DNA of 64,000 nt from NCBI RefSeq assembly GCF_022230925.1, contig NZ_JAKKFH010000004.1:186001-250000 (forward strand). The letters run 5' to 3'. This document shows, one piece after another, positions 1 to 10,595 of this stretch. Each line of letters starts with the position of its first letter. Position 1 is the stretch's first letter. The notes under the pieces were generated by a model that was not told the origin of the DNA, made no database searches, and saw only the letters and a list, made by a program, of their open reading frames with translations. This stretch comes from Micromonospora alfalfae. GTDB taxonomy: Bacteria; Actinomycetota; Actinomycetes; Mycobacteriales; Micromonosporaceae. Position numbers and translations under genes: made by a program.

Positions 1-211
1 GGCTGGACGTCCCGGCGGCAAGATCACGCGCCTCGACCAGCGCCACCTTCAGGCCACGGGACGCCGCGTCCAGGGCGGCACCGGCTCCGGTCACCCCGCC
101 CCCGATGACCAGCACGTCGAAGCGCTCGGCACGCAGTCGACGCAGGTCGGACGCACGGCGGACCGGTGAGAGCTGACCGGCGACGGATCGGGAGATATTG
201 GGGTCACGCAC
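1..211 (-). CDS. glpD: Glycerol-3-phosphate dehydrogenase, N-terminal part
   Basis: This is the 5' end of a gene that runs off the left edge; about 70 residues are visible. From a GTG start at 211 the protein reads into an FAD-binding Rossmann motif (VLVIGGGVTGAGAALDAAS, about residues 35-53), then GLKVALVEARDLAAGTSS, where the Glu binds the FAD ribose. That continuation is typical of GlpD, the membrane-associated flavoenzyme oxidising glycerol-3-phosphate to dihydroxyacetone phosphate. Only the nucleotide-binding start can be checked, so another GlpD-like FAD oxidoreductase is possible. It is transcribed away from the subtilisin gene at 469. Confidence 0.75.
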   Translation of the reverse strand, partial: MRDPNISRSVAGQLSPVRRASDLRRLRAERFDVLVIGGGVTGAGAALDAASRGLKVALVEARDLAAGTSS

Positions 212-344
212 CTGTCCACCGTAACCGTCGGGCCACCGTGTCGACATTTGCCGCCCGCGCCGGGCGACTTCACGTCTCGCCGACGATGACGTCCCGCTGC
301 CGTCGACGCGAGCCGCTTGATCTGATCAACGGCCAGCAGAAATC

Positions 345-408
345 GGAGATCTTGGACAGTTTCCGTTAACCAGGCCCGCCCCACTAACGGAAACTGTCCA
401 AGATCTCC
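345..408. repeat. 24-bp perfect inverted repeat between glpD and the subtilisin gene
   Basis: Arms at 345-368 and 385-408 are exact reverse complements, separated by 16 bases. The arm carries GATCTTGGACAG. It lies between two divergent starts, so it is not positioned as an ordinary terminator, and there is no T-run. The rest of 212-468 holds only promoter sequence for both genes as far as I can see. Confidence 0.85.
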
Positions 409-468
409 TCAACTCTTCGATGAGGCAGTCGGTTCGAAACGGTTCACCGTGGTCGTAAGGTTCTCGGA

Positions 469-3153
469 ATGCAAGGTCAGCCTGGGCACCCCGGAGTCAG
501 CGCTCGCAATTCCCCGTGGCCGGTGGTCGCGGCAGTGCTGGTCGGCTGCTGGACGGTCGCGGTCACAGTGGGCACCCAGACCGGTGGCTGGCTCACCGAT
601 CAGGTGCTGCTGGGCTTCGGGCGGGACCGGCTCGGCTGGCTCTGGCCGGTGCTCGGCCTGGCCACCGTCGTGCTGGCCGGTACGCCCGCCCTGCTGCTGG
701 CCCTCCTGCCCCGATCGGGCGCGGTCCGGGCCACTGGGCGGGCCTGGCTGATCGGGGCACTCGCGCTCGGCGTGCTCACACTGCTGCGGGTCGTGCCGCA
801 GGTGCACCACGAGGCGTATCTCGCCGCGCTGGCCGGCGCGGCGCTGCTCAGCGCGCTCACCGTGCGCTGGTCGATGCGACGAGCGTCTCGTTCGCATGTC
901 GGCACCGCGCCCGACGCCACCGCGTCGACGGCCGTCGCTGGCGCGCCCCTGAACGCCGAAGCCGCCGGCAACCCCGGGCCGCACGCTGACACCGCACGCG
1001 CCGAAGCCGCCGGCAACCCCGGGCCCAACGCCGACACCGCCCACGCCGGAACCGTCGGCAACCCCGGGCCCAACGCCGACACCGCCCGCGCCGGGGCCGC
1101 CAGCAACCCGGGGCCGAACGCCGACACCGCCGCGACGGTCGGCGGGGGTCCGCAGCTGGTCGGGCTGCGGCGGGGGTCGCCCGGCCCGGTGCCGCTGCTC
1201 GCGGTCGCCGCCGGGTTGGCGCTGCTGCTGCCGTGGGCCTGGCTGGGCGCGCTCGGCGGTCTCCTGGAGACCGCGCTCGCGCTGCTGGCGGCCGCCGCGC
1301 TCGGGGTGCTCGCCGCGACTGTGCTGGATGCCCCCTTCTGGGCCGCGTTCGCGGTTGGGCGACCGCCCCGGCCGGCACGGCTGGTGCTGGTCGGCGGCCT
1401 GGTCGCCGGGGTGGCGCTGCTGCTGCTCGCGGCCGGGACCGGCCAGTCCGGCGCGCAGTTGCCCGCGCTGCTGACAGTGCCGCCGGTGGGTTTCGCGCTG
1501 GCCGCGCTCTGGGCGGCGACCTGGCGGCCCGACGCCGATCCGGCCGAGGCCACCCGCGCCGGCCGAACGGCGACCGGCTGGCTCGTGGGCCTCGCCGCGC
1601 TCGGCCCGCTGGCCTTCACCGACCCGGAAGAGATCAGCCTGCTGCTGGTCGGCACCCGGGACGTCCCGTTCTGGGTGGCGGCCGCCGCCGGCGTCGGGCT
1701 CGCCGTCGCGGTACTGGTCGCCATCGGGTACGCGGTGCTGCTCGCCCGGCCGACGGCACGCACCCCGAACAGGCGGGTCGCCGCGGTGGCGGCAGTGGCG
1801 CTGCTGGTGGCGTTCGGGGCTGTCGACCTCGGCCCCGGCCAGCCGGGCCTGTACGGCGAGCGGCTGTTCGTGGTGCTGCGTACGCAGGCCGACCTGAGCG
1901 GTCTGCCGGCCGCCGCGCCGGGTCGGGCCGGGCGGGACGCCCGCGCGGCGGAGGTCTACCGGCGGCTGGTGACGACCGCCGAGCAGAGCCAGGGCAGCCT
2001 GCTCCGGGGGTTGAACCGGCTGCGCCTCGACCCGGTGTCGTACTACCTGGTCAACGCGGTCGAGGTGGACGGCGGCCCGGCGGTGCGGGCCTGGATCGCC
2101 CGCCGACCGGAGGTGGCGCGGGTGCTGGTCAGCCAGCGCCTGCGGCCACTGCCGGCCCCGGCCGGGCAGAGCCGGGGCGCCCTGCCCAAGCCCACCGGCC
2201 CGCAGTGGAACATCCGCCAGATCGGCGCCGACCGGGTGTGGTCCCAGCTCCGGGCCACCGGCACGGGCATCGTGGTCGGCAGCTCCGACTCGGGGGTGGA
2301 CGGCACCCATCCGGCGTTACGGGCCGGGTTCCGTGGTGGGGACGACTCCTGGTACGACCCGTGGAACGACACCCGGAGCCCGACCGACCAGGGCGGGCAC
2401 GGCACCCACACGGTGGGCAGCGCGGTCGGGCGGGACGGCATCGGGGTGGCGCCGGACGCGCAGTGGGTGGGCTGCGTCAACCTGGACCGCAACCTCGGCA
2501 GCCCCGCGCACTACCTGGACTGTCTCCAGTTCATGTTGGCGCCCTTCCCGGCCGGCGGTGACCCGTTCACCGACGGCCGTCCGGAGCGCGCCCCGCAGGT
2601 GCTGACCAACTCGTGGGGTTGCCCGCCCATCGAGGGTTGCGACCAGCGCGTTCTGCGGCCGGCCACCGCGGCCCTCGACGCCGCCGGGATCTTCGTTGTC
2701 GCTGCGGCCGGCAACACCGGCCCGTGGTGCGCGTCGATCGACGATCCGCCCGCCCCGTACCCGGACGTGCTGACAGTGGGCGCGGTGGACGCCAAGCGGC
2801 GGGTCGCCGAGTTCTCCTCGCGCGGGCCGGTGCCGGGTGGCTCGGGTAAACCGGACGTGCTGGCACCGGGGGTGGGGGTGGTGTCGGCCATGCCGGGCGG
2901 CACGTACGCCGCGCTGGACGGCACGTCGATGGCGACCCCGCAGGTGGCCGGCGTGGTCGCGCTGATGTGGTCGGCGAACCCGGCGCTTGTCGGTGACGTG
3001 ACCCGGACCCGGCAGATCCTCCGGGACACCGCCACTGCGGCGACGCCGACCTATCGCTCCGACAGCCCGTCCGACGCCTGCGGCGCACCGTCGAACGTCA
3101 CCGGCGCCGGCGAGGTCGACGCCTACGCCGCCGTTCAGGCCGCCCAGCAATAG
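469..3153 (+). CDS. Membrane-anchored S8 (subtilisin-like) serine protease
   Basis: A protein of 894 residues in two halves. Residues 1 to about 460 hold many hydrophobic stretches, probably eight or more membrane helices, interrupted at about 164-223 by four 15-residue Asn-Pro-Gly-Pro repeats. The C-terminal half, from about residue 580, is a subtilisin catalytic domain: Asp607 in SSDSGVDG, His644 in GGHGTHTVGS, the oxyanion Asn749 in AAAGNTG and Ser820 in GTSMATPQVAG. All key residues are present, so it should be active, probably on the outer face of the membrane. The start at 469 has a weak AAGG site upstream. The substrate is unknown. Ordinary subtilases are secreted with a signal peptide and propeptide; a polytopic N-terminus is unusual. 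Confidence 0.88.
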   Translation: MQGQPGHPGVSARNSPWPVVAAVLVGCWTVAVTVGTQTGGWLTDQVLLGFGRDRLGWLWPVLGLATVVLAGTPALLLALLPRSGAVRATGRAWLIGALALGVLTLLRVVPQVHHEAYLAALAGAALLSALTVRWSMRRASRSHVGTAPDATASTAVAGAPLNAEAAGNPGPHADTARAEAAGNPGPNADTAHAGTVGNPGPNADTARAGAASNPGPNADTAATVGGGPQLVGLRRGSPGPVPLLAVAAGLALLLPWAWLGALGGLLETALALLAAAALGVLAATVLDAPFWAAFAVGRPPRPARLVLVGGLVAGVALLLLAAGTGQSGAQLPALLTVPPVGFALAALWAATWRPDADPAEATRAGRTATGWLVGLAALGPLAFTDPEEISLLLVGTRDVPFWVAAAAGVGLAVAVLVAIGYAVLLARPTARTPNRRVAAVAAVALLVAFGAVDLGPGQPGLYGERLFVVLRTQADLSGLPAAAPGRAGRDARAAEVYRRLVTTAEQSQGSLLRGLNRLRLDPVSYYLVNAVEVDGGPAVRAWIARRPEVARVLVSQRLRPLPAPAGQSRGALPKPTGPQWNIRQIGADRVWSQLRATGTGIVVGSSDSGVDGTHPALRAGFRGGDDSWYDPWNDTRSPTDQGGHGTHTVGSAVGRDGIGVAPDAQWVGCVNLDRNLGSPAHYLDCLQFMLAPFPAGGDPFTDGRPERAPQVLTNSWGCPPIEGCDQRVLRPATAALDAAGIFVVAAAGNTGPWCASIDDPPAPYPDVLTVGAVDAKRRVAEFSSRGPVPGGSGKPDVLAPGVGVVSAMPGGTYAALDGTSMATPQVAGVVALMWSANPALVGDVTRTRQILRDTATAATPTYRSDSPSDACGAPSNVTGAGEVDAYAAVQAAQQ
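958..1137 (+). repeat. Four in-frame 45-bp repeats in the subtilisin gene
   Basis: Units start at 958, 1003, 1048 and 1093. Each encodes 15 residues of the form (E/G)-(A/T)-(A/V)-(G/S)-NPGP-(H/N)-ADTA-x-A. They form a flexible linker loop between predicted membrane segments. Confidence 0.85.
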
Positions 3154-3222
3154 GCAGGTCTCCTTACTGAAGCGCCGTGCCGGGGGTGCGACACGACATT
3201 CGGTGATCTAGGGTCGGCGACC

Positions 3223-4158
3223 ATGGACGCCGAGATCACCGTCACCGAGCTGACCGCCGACCTGGTCACCAGCGTCGTACAGCTCTGCCAGCAGTCGCTC
3301 GACCTGCCCGAGGACTCCGCCGAAGCGGCTTCCATAGTGGACGTGCTCTGGACCCGGGCCACCACGGACCGGCCGGTGGTCGGGCTCGGCGCGTACCGAG
3401 GTGCGGACCTGGTGGGGGTGCTGATCTGTTCGGTGTCATCGACCGAGCCGGGGATCGGGCACGTGGACCTGGTCGCTGTCCTTCCGGACCAGCGGCGTCG
3501 GGGCGTCGGCCGGGCACTGCTCCAGCGGGCCGAGCGGGTGCTCGCCGAGCGTGGGGTGACCGAGGTGCTGCTGGCCGGAAACCCGCCGTACTACGCGTGG
3601 CCGGGAATCGACGTCCGCTACACGCCGGCCGTCTGCGCCGCCCTCGCGCTCGGCTACCAGCAGGACCGGACCGCATGGAACATGACAGCGGACCTGTCGT
3701 ACGACGGGTCGCCGGCACTGCGGTCCACGGAGGCGACGGAGCGGCGGCTGGCCGATCAGGGCGTCACGGTACGCCGGGCGGAGCCGGCGGATCTGCCGGC
3801 GCTTGTCGCGTTCGCCAGGTCCACCTTCGGCGGAACGTGGGACGGAGAGCTGGCCGGGTCGGTCGGGCGCGCCGACGCCGGTTGCCACCTGGCGGAGCGG
3901 GACGGCGAGGTGCTCGGCTTCGCCGCGTACGGGTCGTCCCGGCCGAGTTGGTTCGGGCCGATGGGCACCGCGCCGGCCGCGGAGGGCTCGGGCATCGGTG
4001 GGGTGCTGTTGCGGCGCTGCCTGCGCGACCAGCGGGCGGCGGGGCTGGATCGGGCACAGATCGGCTGGGTAGGGCCTGTGCCGTTCTATTCGGGCAGCGC
4101 GGGTGCGTGGATCGAGCGGGTCTTCTTCCTGTACCGGCGAACCCTGCCCAGGGCGTAA
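3223..4158 (+). CDS. Tandem GNAT-family N-acetyltransferase
   Basis: The 311-residue protein has two GNAT folds. The first has the acetyl-CoA motif VLPDQRRRGVGRALLQRA (about residues 83-100). The second, from about residue 180 (VTVRRAEPADLPALVAFA), carries a weaker motif near EGSGIGGVLLRRCL. Tandem GNATs in actinobacteria often have one catalytic and one structural half; here the first looks more canonical. The substrate cannot be told. The gene follows the subtilisin gene by about 70 bases on the same strand. Confidence 0.82.
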   Translation: MDAEITVTELTADLVTSVVQLCQQSLDLPEDSAEAASIVDVLWTRATTDRPVVGLGAYRGADLVGVLICSVSSTEPGIGHVDLVAVLPDQRRRGVGRALLQRAERVLAERGVTEVLLAGNPPYYAWPGIDVRYTPAVCAALALGYQQDRTAWNMTADLSYDGSPALRSTEATERRLADQGVTVRRAEPADLPALVAFARSTFGGTWDGELAGSVGRADAGCHLAERDGEVLGFAAYGSSRPSWFGPMGTAPAAEGSGIGGVLLRRCLRDQRAAGLDRAQIGWVGPVPFYSGSAGAWIERVFFLYRRTLPRA

Positions 4159-4236
4159 CCGGGGCAAACAGGACATAGATCCATTCGCCCGCACCGGCCA
4201 TCGACGCCCCCTACCGTTTCGGTAGAGGAGGCAGCC

Positions 4237-4485
4237 ATGACCGCGGATGACAACCAGACCGAGGACGGCCCGCCGATCACCTGGAAACCGGTGGGTGAAC
4301 TCCCCGGCCAACTGCCGTTCGACAGGCTCGACTACGGCGACGCCGAGCAACTGGCCGAGATGACCACCGACGGTGAGCCGTCGGCGGCCGAGGAGCCGCA
4401 GGAGATGGTGGACGCGCCGATCCAGCTGCTTCCGCCGTACAACCGGGCGCAGAAACGGCGCAACCAGCGCCCACTACCGACCTGA
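4237..4485 (+). CDS. Small conserved acidic protein, function unknown
   Basis: This 82-residue soluble protein has no membrane segment. The N-terminus is acidic, and the C-terminus ends in a basic stretch (YNRAQKRRNQRPLPT). A strong ribosome binding site (GAGGAGG) stands just upstream of the ATG, and a hairpin follows the stop, so the gene is very likely real. I recognise no domain. Confidence 0.7.
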   Translation: MTADDNQTEDGPPITWKPVGELPGQLPFDRLDYGDAEQLAEMTTDGEPSAAEEPQEMVDAPIQLLPPYNRAQKRRNQRPLPT

Positions 4486-4489
4486 CGAC

Positions 4490-4525
4490 GAACGGGGCGG
4501 ACCGCGTCAGCGGCCCGCCCCGTTC
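4490..4525. terminator. Bidirectional terminator between convergent genes
   Basis: An 11-bp perfect stem (GAACGGGGCGG at 4490-4500 with 4515-4525) has a 14-base loop and lies between the small + strand gene and the end of groEL on the - strand. There is no long T-run, as is usual in high-GC actinobacteria. Confidence 0.75.
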
Positions 4526-4540
4526 GGTGTCGGACTGGAC

Positions 4541-6394
<1,854 letters not shown>

Positions 6395-6421
6395 TTAGCA
6401 CTCTCACCTGCCGAGTGCAAG
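6395..6421 (-). promoter_or_regulatory. CIRCE operator 2 (HrcA site) of groEL2
   Basis: TTAGCACTC, nine bases, then GAGTGCAAG. The left half is a perfect consensus and the right half differs near its end. It lies eight bases from operator 1, giving a tandem pair upstream of groEL2. Confidence 0.88.
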
Positions 6422-6435
6422 CACGATGCCGCCGC

Positions 6436-7590
6436 TCAGCCGAGTTCCGCGGCCAGTCCAGCGGTGTTTACCGGCCCCTCATGGGCGCGCTGCTCGGCGT
6501 ACGTCACCAGCAGACCGATCATCTGCGCGAGGTGGGCCGGCAGGGCCAGCACGGCGGTGATCCCGATCACCACCACCGCCACGGCGGCGGTACCTGCCGA
6601 GGAGAACGGATCCGTTCCGAGCGTGGAGGTGCCGAACCCTTCCAGGCCACCGGGGATCAGGGTGCCGACGATCACCGCCACGGCCACCAGGGCCACCCGT
6701 CCGAGCAGCAGGCCGAGTCGGTCGTGGAACATCCGGAACGATCGACCGATCGGGTTGTGCCGTTCGAAGAGATAGACCGGGCCGGCCATGCTCAGCGCGA
6801 AGGCAAGGTAGATGCCCGGCAGCAGGCAGAAACAGACACCGACGCCGATGAGCAGACTGACCAACAGGGTCCAGCCCCACAGCCCGAGCGCCCGACGCAG
6901 GCCGTAGCGCAGCGCAGACTCCAGGCTGGCCGGCTGACCGGCCGCCTGCTTGGTGATCACCCAGGTGCCGGCGGCCCACCCGACAGACTGCACCAACCCG
7001 ACCACCAGGCTGCCGCCGACCAGCAGGACCAGGAGACTCAGCAGTTCGGCGGCGAAATTGTCCGGCAGGGTGGGGGCCGACGTCGATTCGGCCTGGGCGG
7101 CCCACTTCGCCGACGGGTCCAGCCCGAGGGAGACCACCGAGAGCACCGCCGCCGGCAGCACCTGGGTGAGCAGCATGATCGGCACCAACTGCCGCCAGCC
7201 CCGGCGCAGCGCTCCCCCGCACCGGTTGAACCAGCCCTCGACACCGGCACCGGGCGGCGTGACCAGGGCGTCGTTCGGGTCGAACCCGTAACCCGGCGGG
7301 TACCAGCCGACCGGCGGCCCCGGGTACCCCGGCTGCCCGCCGTAGGGACCCGACCCGGGGGGGTAGCCCCCGGTGGGCGGGAACGCCCAACCCTGCGGTG
7401 GCGGGGCCACACCCCAGGCGCCCTGCGCGGGATCCCAGCCGGGCGGCGGACCGGCGGGGCCGGAGGGCGGGCCGGCCGGAGGCATGGCCGGCCCCCAGCC
7501 GGACGGCGGACCGGCAGGGCCGGAGGGCGAGGACGGGTCCGGCTCCCCCGACCCGGAGGGCGGAGTCGGCGGGGGTGGCTGGTCAGTCAT
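6436..7590 (-). CDS. Membrane protein with long Pro/Gly-rich cytoplasmic N-terminus
   Basis: The protein has 384 residues. The first 110 or so are low-complexity Pro, Gly, Ser and Tyr (for example repeated GPAGPPSGW), as in many actinobacterial membrane proteins of unknown role. From about residue 125 there are five to six hydrophobic helices, with a short amphipathic stretch RCGGALRRGWRQLVP before the first. The layout resembles the membrane domain of glycerophosphodiester-phosphodiesterase-like proteins, but no enzyme motif is present. It ends just upstream of the groEL2 CIRCE region on the same strand. Function unknown. Confidence 0.8.
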   Translation of the reverse strand: MTDQPPPPTPPSGSGEPDPSSPSGPAGPPSGWGPAMPPAGPPSGPAGPPPGWDPAQGAWGVAPPPQGWAFPPTGGYPPGSGPYGGQPGYPGPPVGWYPPGYGFDPNDALVTPPGAGVEGWFNRCGGALRRGWRQLVPIMLLTQVLPAAVLSVVSLGLDPSAKWAAQAESTSAPTLPDNFAAELLSLLVLLVGGSLVVGLVQSVGWAAGTWVITKQAAGQPASLESALRYGLRRALGLWGWTLLVSLLIGVGVCFCLLPGIYLAFALSMAGPVYLFERHNPIGRSFRMFHDRLGLLLGRVALVAVAVIVGTLIPGGLEGFGTSTLGTDPFSSAGTAAVAVVVIGITAVLALPAHLAQMIGLLVTYAEQRAHEGPVNTAGLAAELG

Positions 7591-7684
7591 GAACGCTCCT
7601 CAGCATCGGCTGGAACGGTTCACGATCTTCCCGGCTGCGTGCCCCTGCCGCAGCCCCGACTCGCGGGCCGATCGGCCAGGAAGC

Positions 7685-7888
7685 TCAGCCGATGACGCGC
7701 ACGTGCTCCGCCTGTGGGCCCTTCTGGCCCTGGGTGATCTCGAACTCGACCCGCTGACCGTCGTCCAGCGCCTTGTAGCCGTCCATCTCGATCGCGGAGA
7801 AGTGGACGAACACGTCCTGACCGCCGTCGACGGCGATGAAGCCGTAGCCCTTTTCGGCGTTGAACCACTTCACGGAGCCCTGTGCCAC
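7685..7888 (-). CDS. cspA: Cold shock protein, CspA family
   Basis: This is a 67-residue single cold-shock domain. It has the RNP1 motif KGYGFIAV and the RNP2 motif VFVHF, which stack on single-stranded RNA or DNA. Length and ends ([14 protein letters not shown] to EHVRVIG) match the actinobacterial family. It acts as an RNA chaperone in the cytoplasm. The groEL2 - csp - threonine-synthase-family order is, from memory, also found in Streptomyces. Confidence 0.96.
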   Translation of the reverse strand: MAQGSVKWFNAEKGYGFIAVDGGQDVFVHFSAIEMDGYKALDDGQRVEFEITQGQKGPQAEHVRVIG

Positions 7889-8212
7889 GGTGCACTTCCC
7901 TCACTCTGCGCGGCGTTGCCTGACTCGGCGCACGGCACGGCCGGGCGCCCCGGACCACCGACTCAGCGATCGATGACCGCCATTGAAGCAGGTGACCGAA
8001 ATCGCACGCTACACGAGGAGTGACGACCGCGCACGGCCACAAATCAGACACACTTCGGGGCGTCCCGACCGCGCTGACCGGCAGGGCTCGCGAGCCACCG
8101 GATTCGCCAGCGTCATTGCGAATGGAGGGAGGGTCGCGGGGCATCCCCGACGTGCCGGGGATCGGGCCCAGCTCGCGAAACGCCGTCCCTGCCCTGTGAT
8201 AGGCATGCGGAC
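7889..8212. other. Intergenic region between divergent cspA and GNAT genes
   Basis: These 324 bases separate two divergent starts. They should contain both promoters and the long 5' leader common for cold shock genes. I see no open frame with protein-like composition, no strong hairpin and no repeat. Confidence 0.5.
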
Positions 8213-8743
8213 ATGACCACCGACATGGGCTCGCCGGCCCTGCGGCTCGCGGAGATCCGCCGGGTCCGGCCGGAGGACGCCGCCCGGATGCGGGCGCTGC
8301 GCCTGGAGATGCTGGCCGACGCGCCGTTGGCCTTCCTGGAGACCCTGGCGGACGCGGCGGCCCGACCGCACAACGAGTACGCCGCGCGGGTCGCGTACAC
8401 CTCGGCTGGTTCCCGCAACGCGCAGTTCATCGCCGACCCGGGCGGCCGGCTGGTCGGGCACGCCGGTGGCACGACCCACCCGAACGAACCGGGGCTGACC
8501 GTGATCTACGCCGTGTACGTCACGCCGGCCTGGCGTGGCAGTGGCCTGCTCGGCGAGCTGGTCGACGGGGTGGCCGCCTGGTCCCGGGCCTGCGGCCGAC
8601 CGGAGCTGCTGCTGGAGGTGGTGGTCGGCAACGACCGCGCCTACCGCGCCTACCAGCGCCTGGGCTTCAAGGACACCGGCGTACGGGTCCCCCACCCGAA
8701 CATCCCAGCCCTGAACGAGCTACAGATGCGCCGACCCGCCTAA
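8213..8743 (+). CDS. GNAT-family N-acetyltransferase
   Basis: A 176-residue single GNAT domain: IRRVRPEDAARMRALRLEML at the N-terminus, the acetyl-CoA region VYVTPAWRGSGLLGELVDGV (about residues 101-120), and the closing NDRAYRAYQRLGFKDTG typical of the fold. The substrate is unknown; many relatives acetylate small amines or ribosomal protein N-termini. It stands alone, with a terminator hairpin after it. Confidence 0.87.
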   Translation: MTTDMGSPALRLAEIRRVRPEDAARMRALRLEMLADAPLAFLETLADAAARPHNEYAARVAYTSAGSRNAQFIADPGGRLVGHAGGTTHPNEPGLTVIYAVYVTPAWRGSGLLGELVDGVAAWSRACGRPELLLEVVVGNDRAYRAYQRLGFKDTGVRVPHPNIPALNELQMRRPA

Positions 8744-8821
8744 CAGAGAACTAATTCCCCAGGCAGAGCCACTCTGATGCCCCTGAAAAGCCGGCAGCGA
8801 CGCCACCGGCGTGCCCACAAA

Positions 8822-8899
8822 GGGTTTCCGGGGCAGCCCGACCCGCGCAGGGATCAAGCCTGACCGCCCGGAGCGGGTCGGGCTGCGCCCCGGAAACCC
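8822..8899. terminator. Large hairpin between convergent GNAT and paaN genes
   Basis: The arms 8822-8846 and 8873-8899 form a roughly 25-bp stem with a one-base bulge and a 26-base loop. It sits between two convergent genes and is probably a bidirectional terminator. Confidence 0.8.
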
Positions 8900-8912
8900 C
8901 CCACCGCAACCA

Positions 8913-10586
8913 CTACACGTGACGCCGAGACTGAACGATCCGGAACCGGTTGGCCACATAAGCCCCGTCGGTCAGCGCCGAGTTGGCCGCCGCGTTGGCT
9001 CCGCTGCCGTGGAAGTCGGAGAACGCCGCCGACTGGTTGACGAAGACACCGCCGGTGAGGTTGCAGGACAGGTGCACCCCGACCTCGACAGCCACCGCCT
9101 CGGCCGCGTCCAGCACGGCCTCGTCGGTCGAGTAGACCCCGGCGGTGAGCGCGCCCTTCTCGCCGACGGTCCGGCGCAGCAGCTCCAGGCTGTGCGCTGT
9201 GGAGTCGGTCGCGATGGCGAACGAGATCGGCCCGAACCATTCCCGGCCGTACGTCTCCGTGTCGTCCGCGCTCAGCTTCACGATCGTCGGGGTACGCACC
9301 ACAGCGTCGGCATACGACGGGTGGGCCACGGTCCGCGACTCCAGCACCGGCTCGCCGACCTTCGTCACCTCGGCCAGACGCTCCAGCACCCCGTCGTTGA
9401 CGATGGCGCCGGTCAGCTCCACGCCTCGGGCCGGGTCCGCGGTGAGCTTGCCGACGGCGGCGGCGATGCCGCCGGCCACCTCGTCGAAGCTCTTGTGCCC
9501 CTGGTCGGTCTCGATGCCCCCGGCCGGGATGAGGATGTTCTGTGAGGTGGTGCACATCTGCCCGCTGTAGAGGGTCAGCGTGAACCCGAGGTTGCGGCAC
9601 AGGCCGGCGAAGTCGTCGGTGGAGTCGATGACGACTGTGTTGAGGCCGGCCTTCTCGGTGTAGACCGATGCCTGCCGCGCGTGCGTCTCCAGCCAGTCGC
9701 CGTACTCGGTGGAGCCGGTGAAGTCGACGATCTTGACGGAGCGGTGCAGGGCCAGGTCGCTGGCGAGTTTCTCGCCGGGCGCCTCGGCCGCCAGCATGAT
9801 CAGGTTCGGGTCGAACCCGGCCTCGGCGAGCACCTCCCGGGCGTACTTCACTGTGATGGCCAGCGGCAGCACCGCGCGCGGGTGCGGCTTGACGATCACC
9901 GGGTTGCCGGTCACCAGCGAGGCGAACAGCCCGGGGTACGAGTTCCAGGTCGGGAAGGTGTTGCAGCCGATCACCAGCGCCACCCCACGCGGTACCACGT
10001 GGAACGTCTTGGTCATCCGCAGCGGGTCACCCTTGCCGGCGGCCTTCTCCCAGCCCGCCGTGCCCGGGTGTCGGGTCATCTCGGCGTACGCGTACGCCAG
10101 CGCTTCCAGCGCCCGGTCCAACGCGTGCGCGCCACCGGCCTGGAAGGCCATCACGAACGCCTGCCCGCTGGTGAACTGCACCGCGTTGGCCAGCTCGAAG
10201 ATGTGCTTGTGCAGCCGGTCGAGGATCTCCAGGCAGACGCCCACCCGGGCCTGCGGGCCGGCGTCGCGCCACGCCGGCAGCGCGGCGGAGGCGGCGCTGA
10301 CCAGCTCGCCGGGGCCGGCGTGCGGGTAGCGCACCGCCAGCTCCACCCCGAACGGGCTCGTCTCGGTGGCGACCCGAGCGCCGCTGCCAGGCTGGTCGAG
10401 CCGAAAATCACCACCGAGGTACGCCTCGAAGGCGGCCTTTCCGTCGGCGGCGGCGGTCTCGCCGTAGACCCGGGGGCTGGGGGATTCGGGATAGGCGGAC
10501 CAGTAGCCCCGCTCCGTGATCGCGGTCAGCGCACGGTTGAGGGTGTCGGCGTGCCTGTCGTACAGGGGATGCGGGGTCTCCGTCAT
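8913..10586 (-). CDS. paaN: Phenylacetic acid degradation protein PaaN (aldehyde dehydrogenase family)
   Basis: A 557-residue protein of the aldehyde dehydrogenase superfamily. It starts MTETPHPLYDRHADTLNRAL and has the substrate pocket GYWSAYPE seen in the actinobacterial PaaN group. The catalytic-Cys region reads LYSGQMCTTSQN and the cofactor-binding region includes VVPRGVALVIGCNTFPTWNS. PaaN-type enzymes are linked to aerobic phenylacetyl-CoA breakdown, probably oxidising the ring-cleavage semialdehyde. No other paa genes are in the window, so this copy is isolated. I chose the ATG at 10586; ATGs at 10598 and 10595 are alternatives within the 50-bp repeat. Confidence 0.87.
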   Translation of the reverse strand: MTETPHPLYDRHADTLNRALTAITERGYWSAYPESPSPRVYGETAAADGKAAFEAYLGGDFRLDQPGSGARVATETSPFGVELAVRYPHAGPGELVSAASAALPAWRDAGPQARVGVCLEILDRLHKHIFELANAVQFTSGQAFVMAFQAGGAHALDRALEALAYAYAEMTRHPGTAGWEKAAGKGDPLRMTKTFHVVPRGVALVIGCNTFPTWNSYPGLFASLVTGNPVIVKPHPRAVLPLAITVKYAREVLAEAGFDPNLIMLAAEAPGEKLASDLALHRSVKIVDFTGSTEYGDWLETHARQASVYTEKAGLNTVVIDSTDDFAGLCRNLGFTLTLYSGQMCTTSQNILIPAGGIETDQGHKSFDEVAGGIAAAVGKLTADPARGVELTGAIVNDGVLERLAEVTKVGEPVLESRTVAHPSYADAVVRTPTIVKLSADDTETYGREWFGPISFAIATDSTAHSLELLRRTVGEKGALTAGVYSTDEAVLDAAEAVAVEVGVHLSCNLTGGVFVNQSAAFSDFHGSGANAAANSALTDGAYVANRFRIVQSRRHV

Positions 10587-10595
10587 GCCCGCCAT

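Noticed and set aside
409-2310. A 633-residue open frame on the - strand opposite the subtilisin gene
   Set aside because: It is an Arg/Gly/Pro/Gln-rich mirror of a high-GC coding strand; the + strand frame has the protease motifs.
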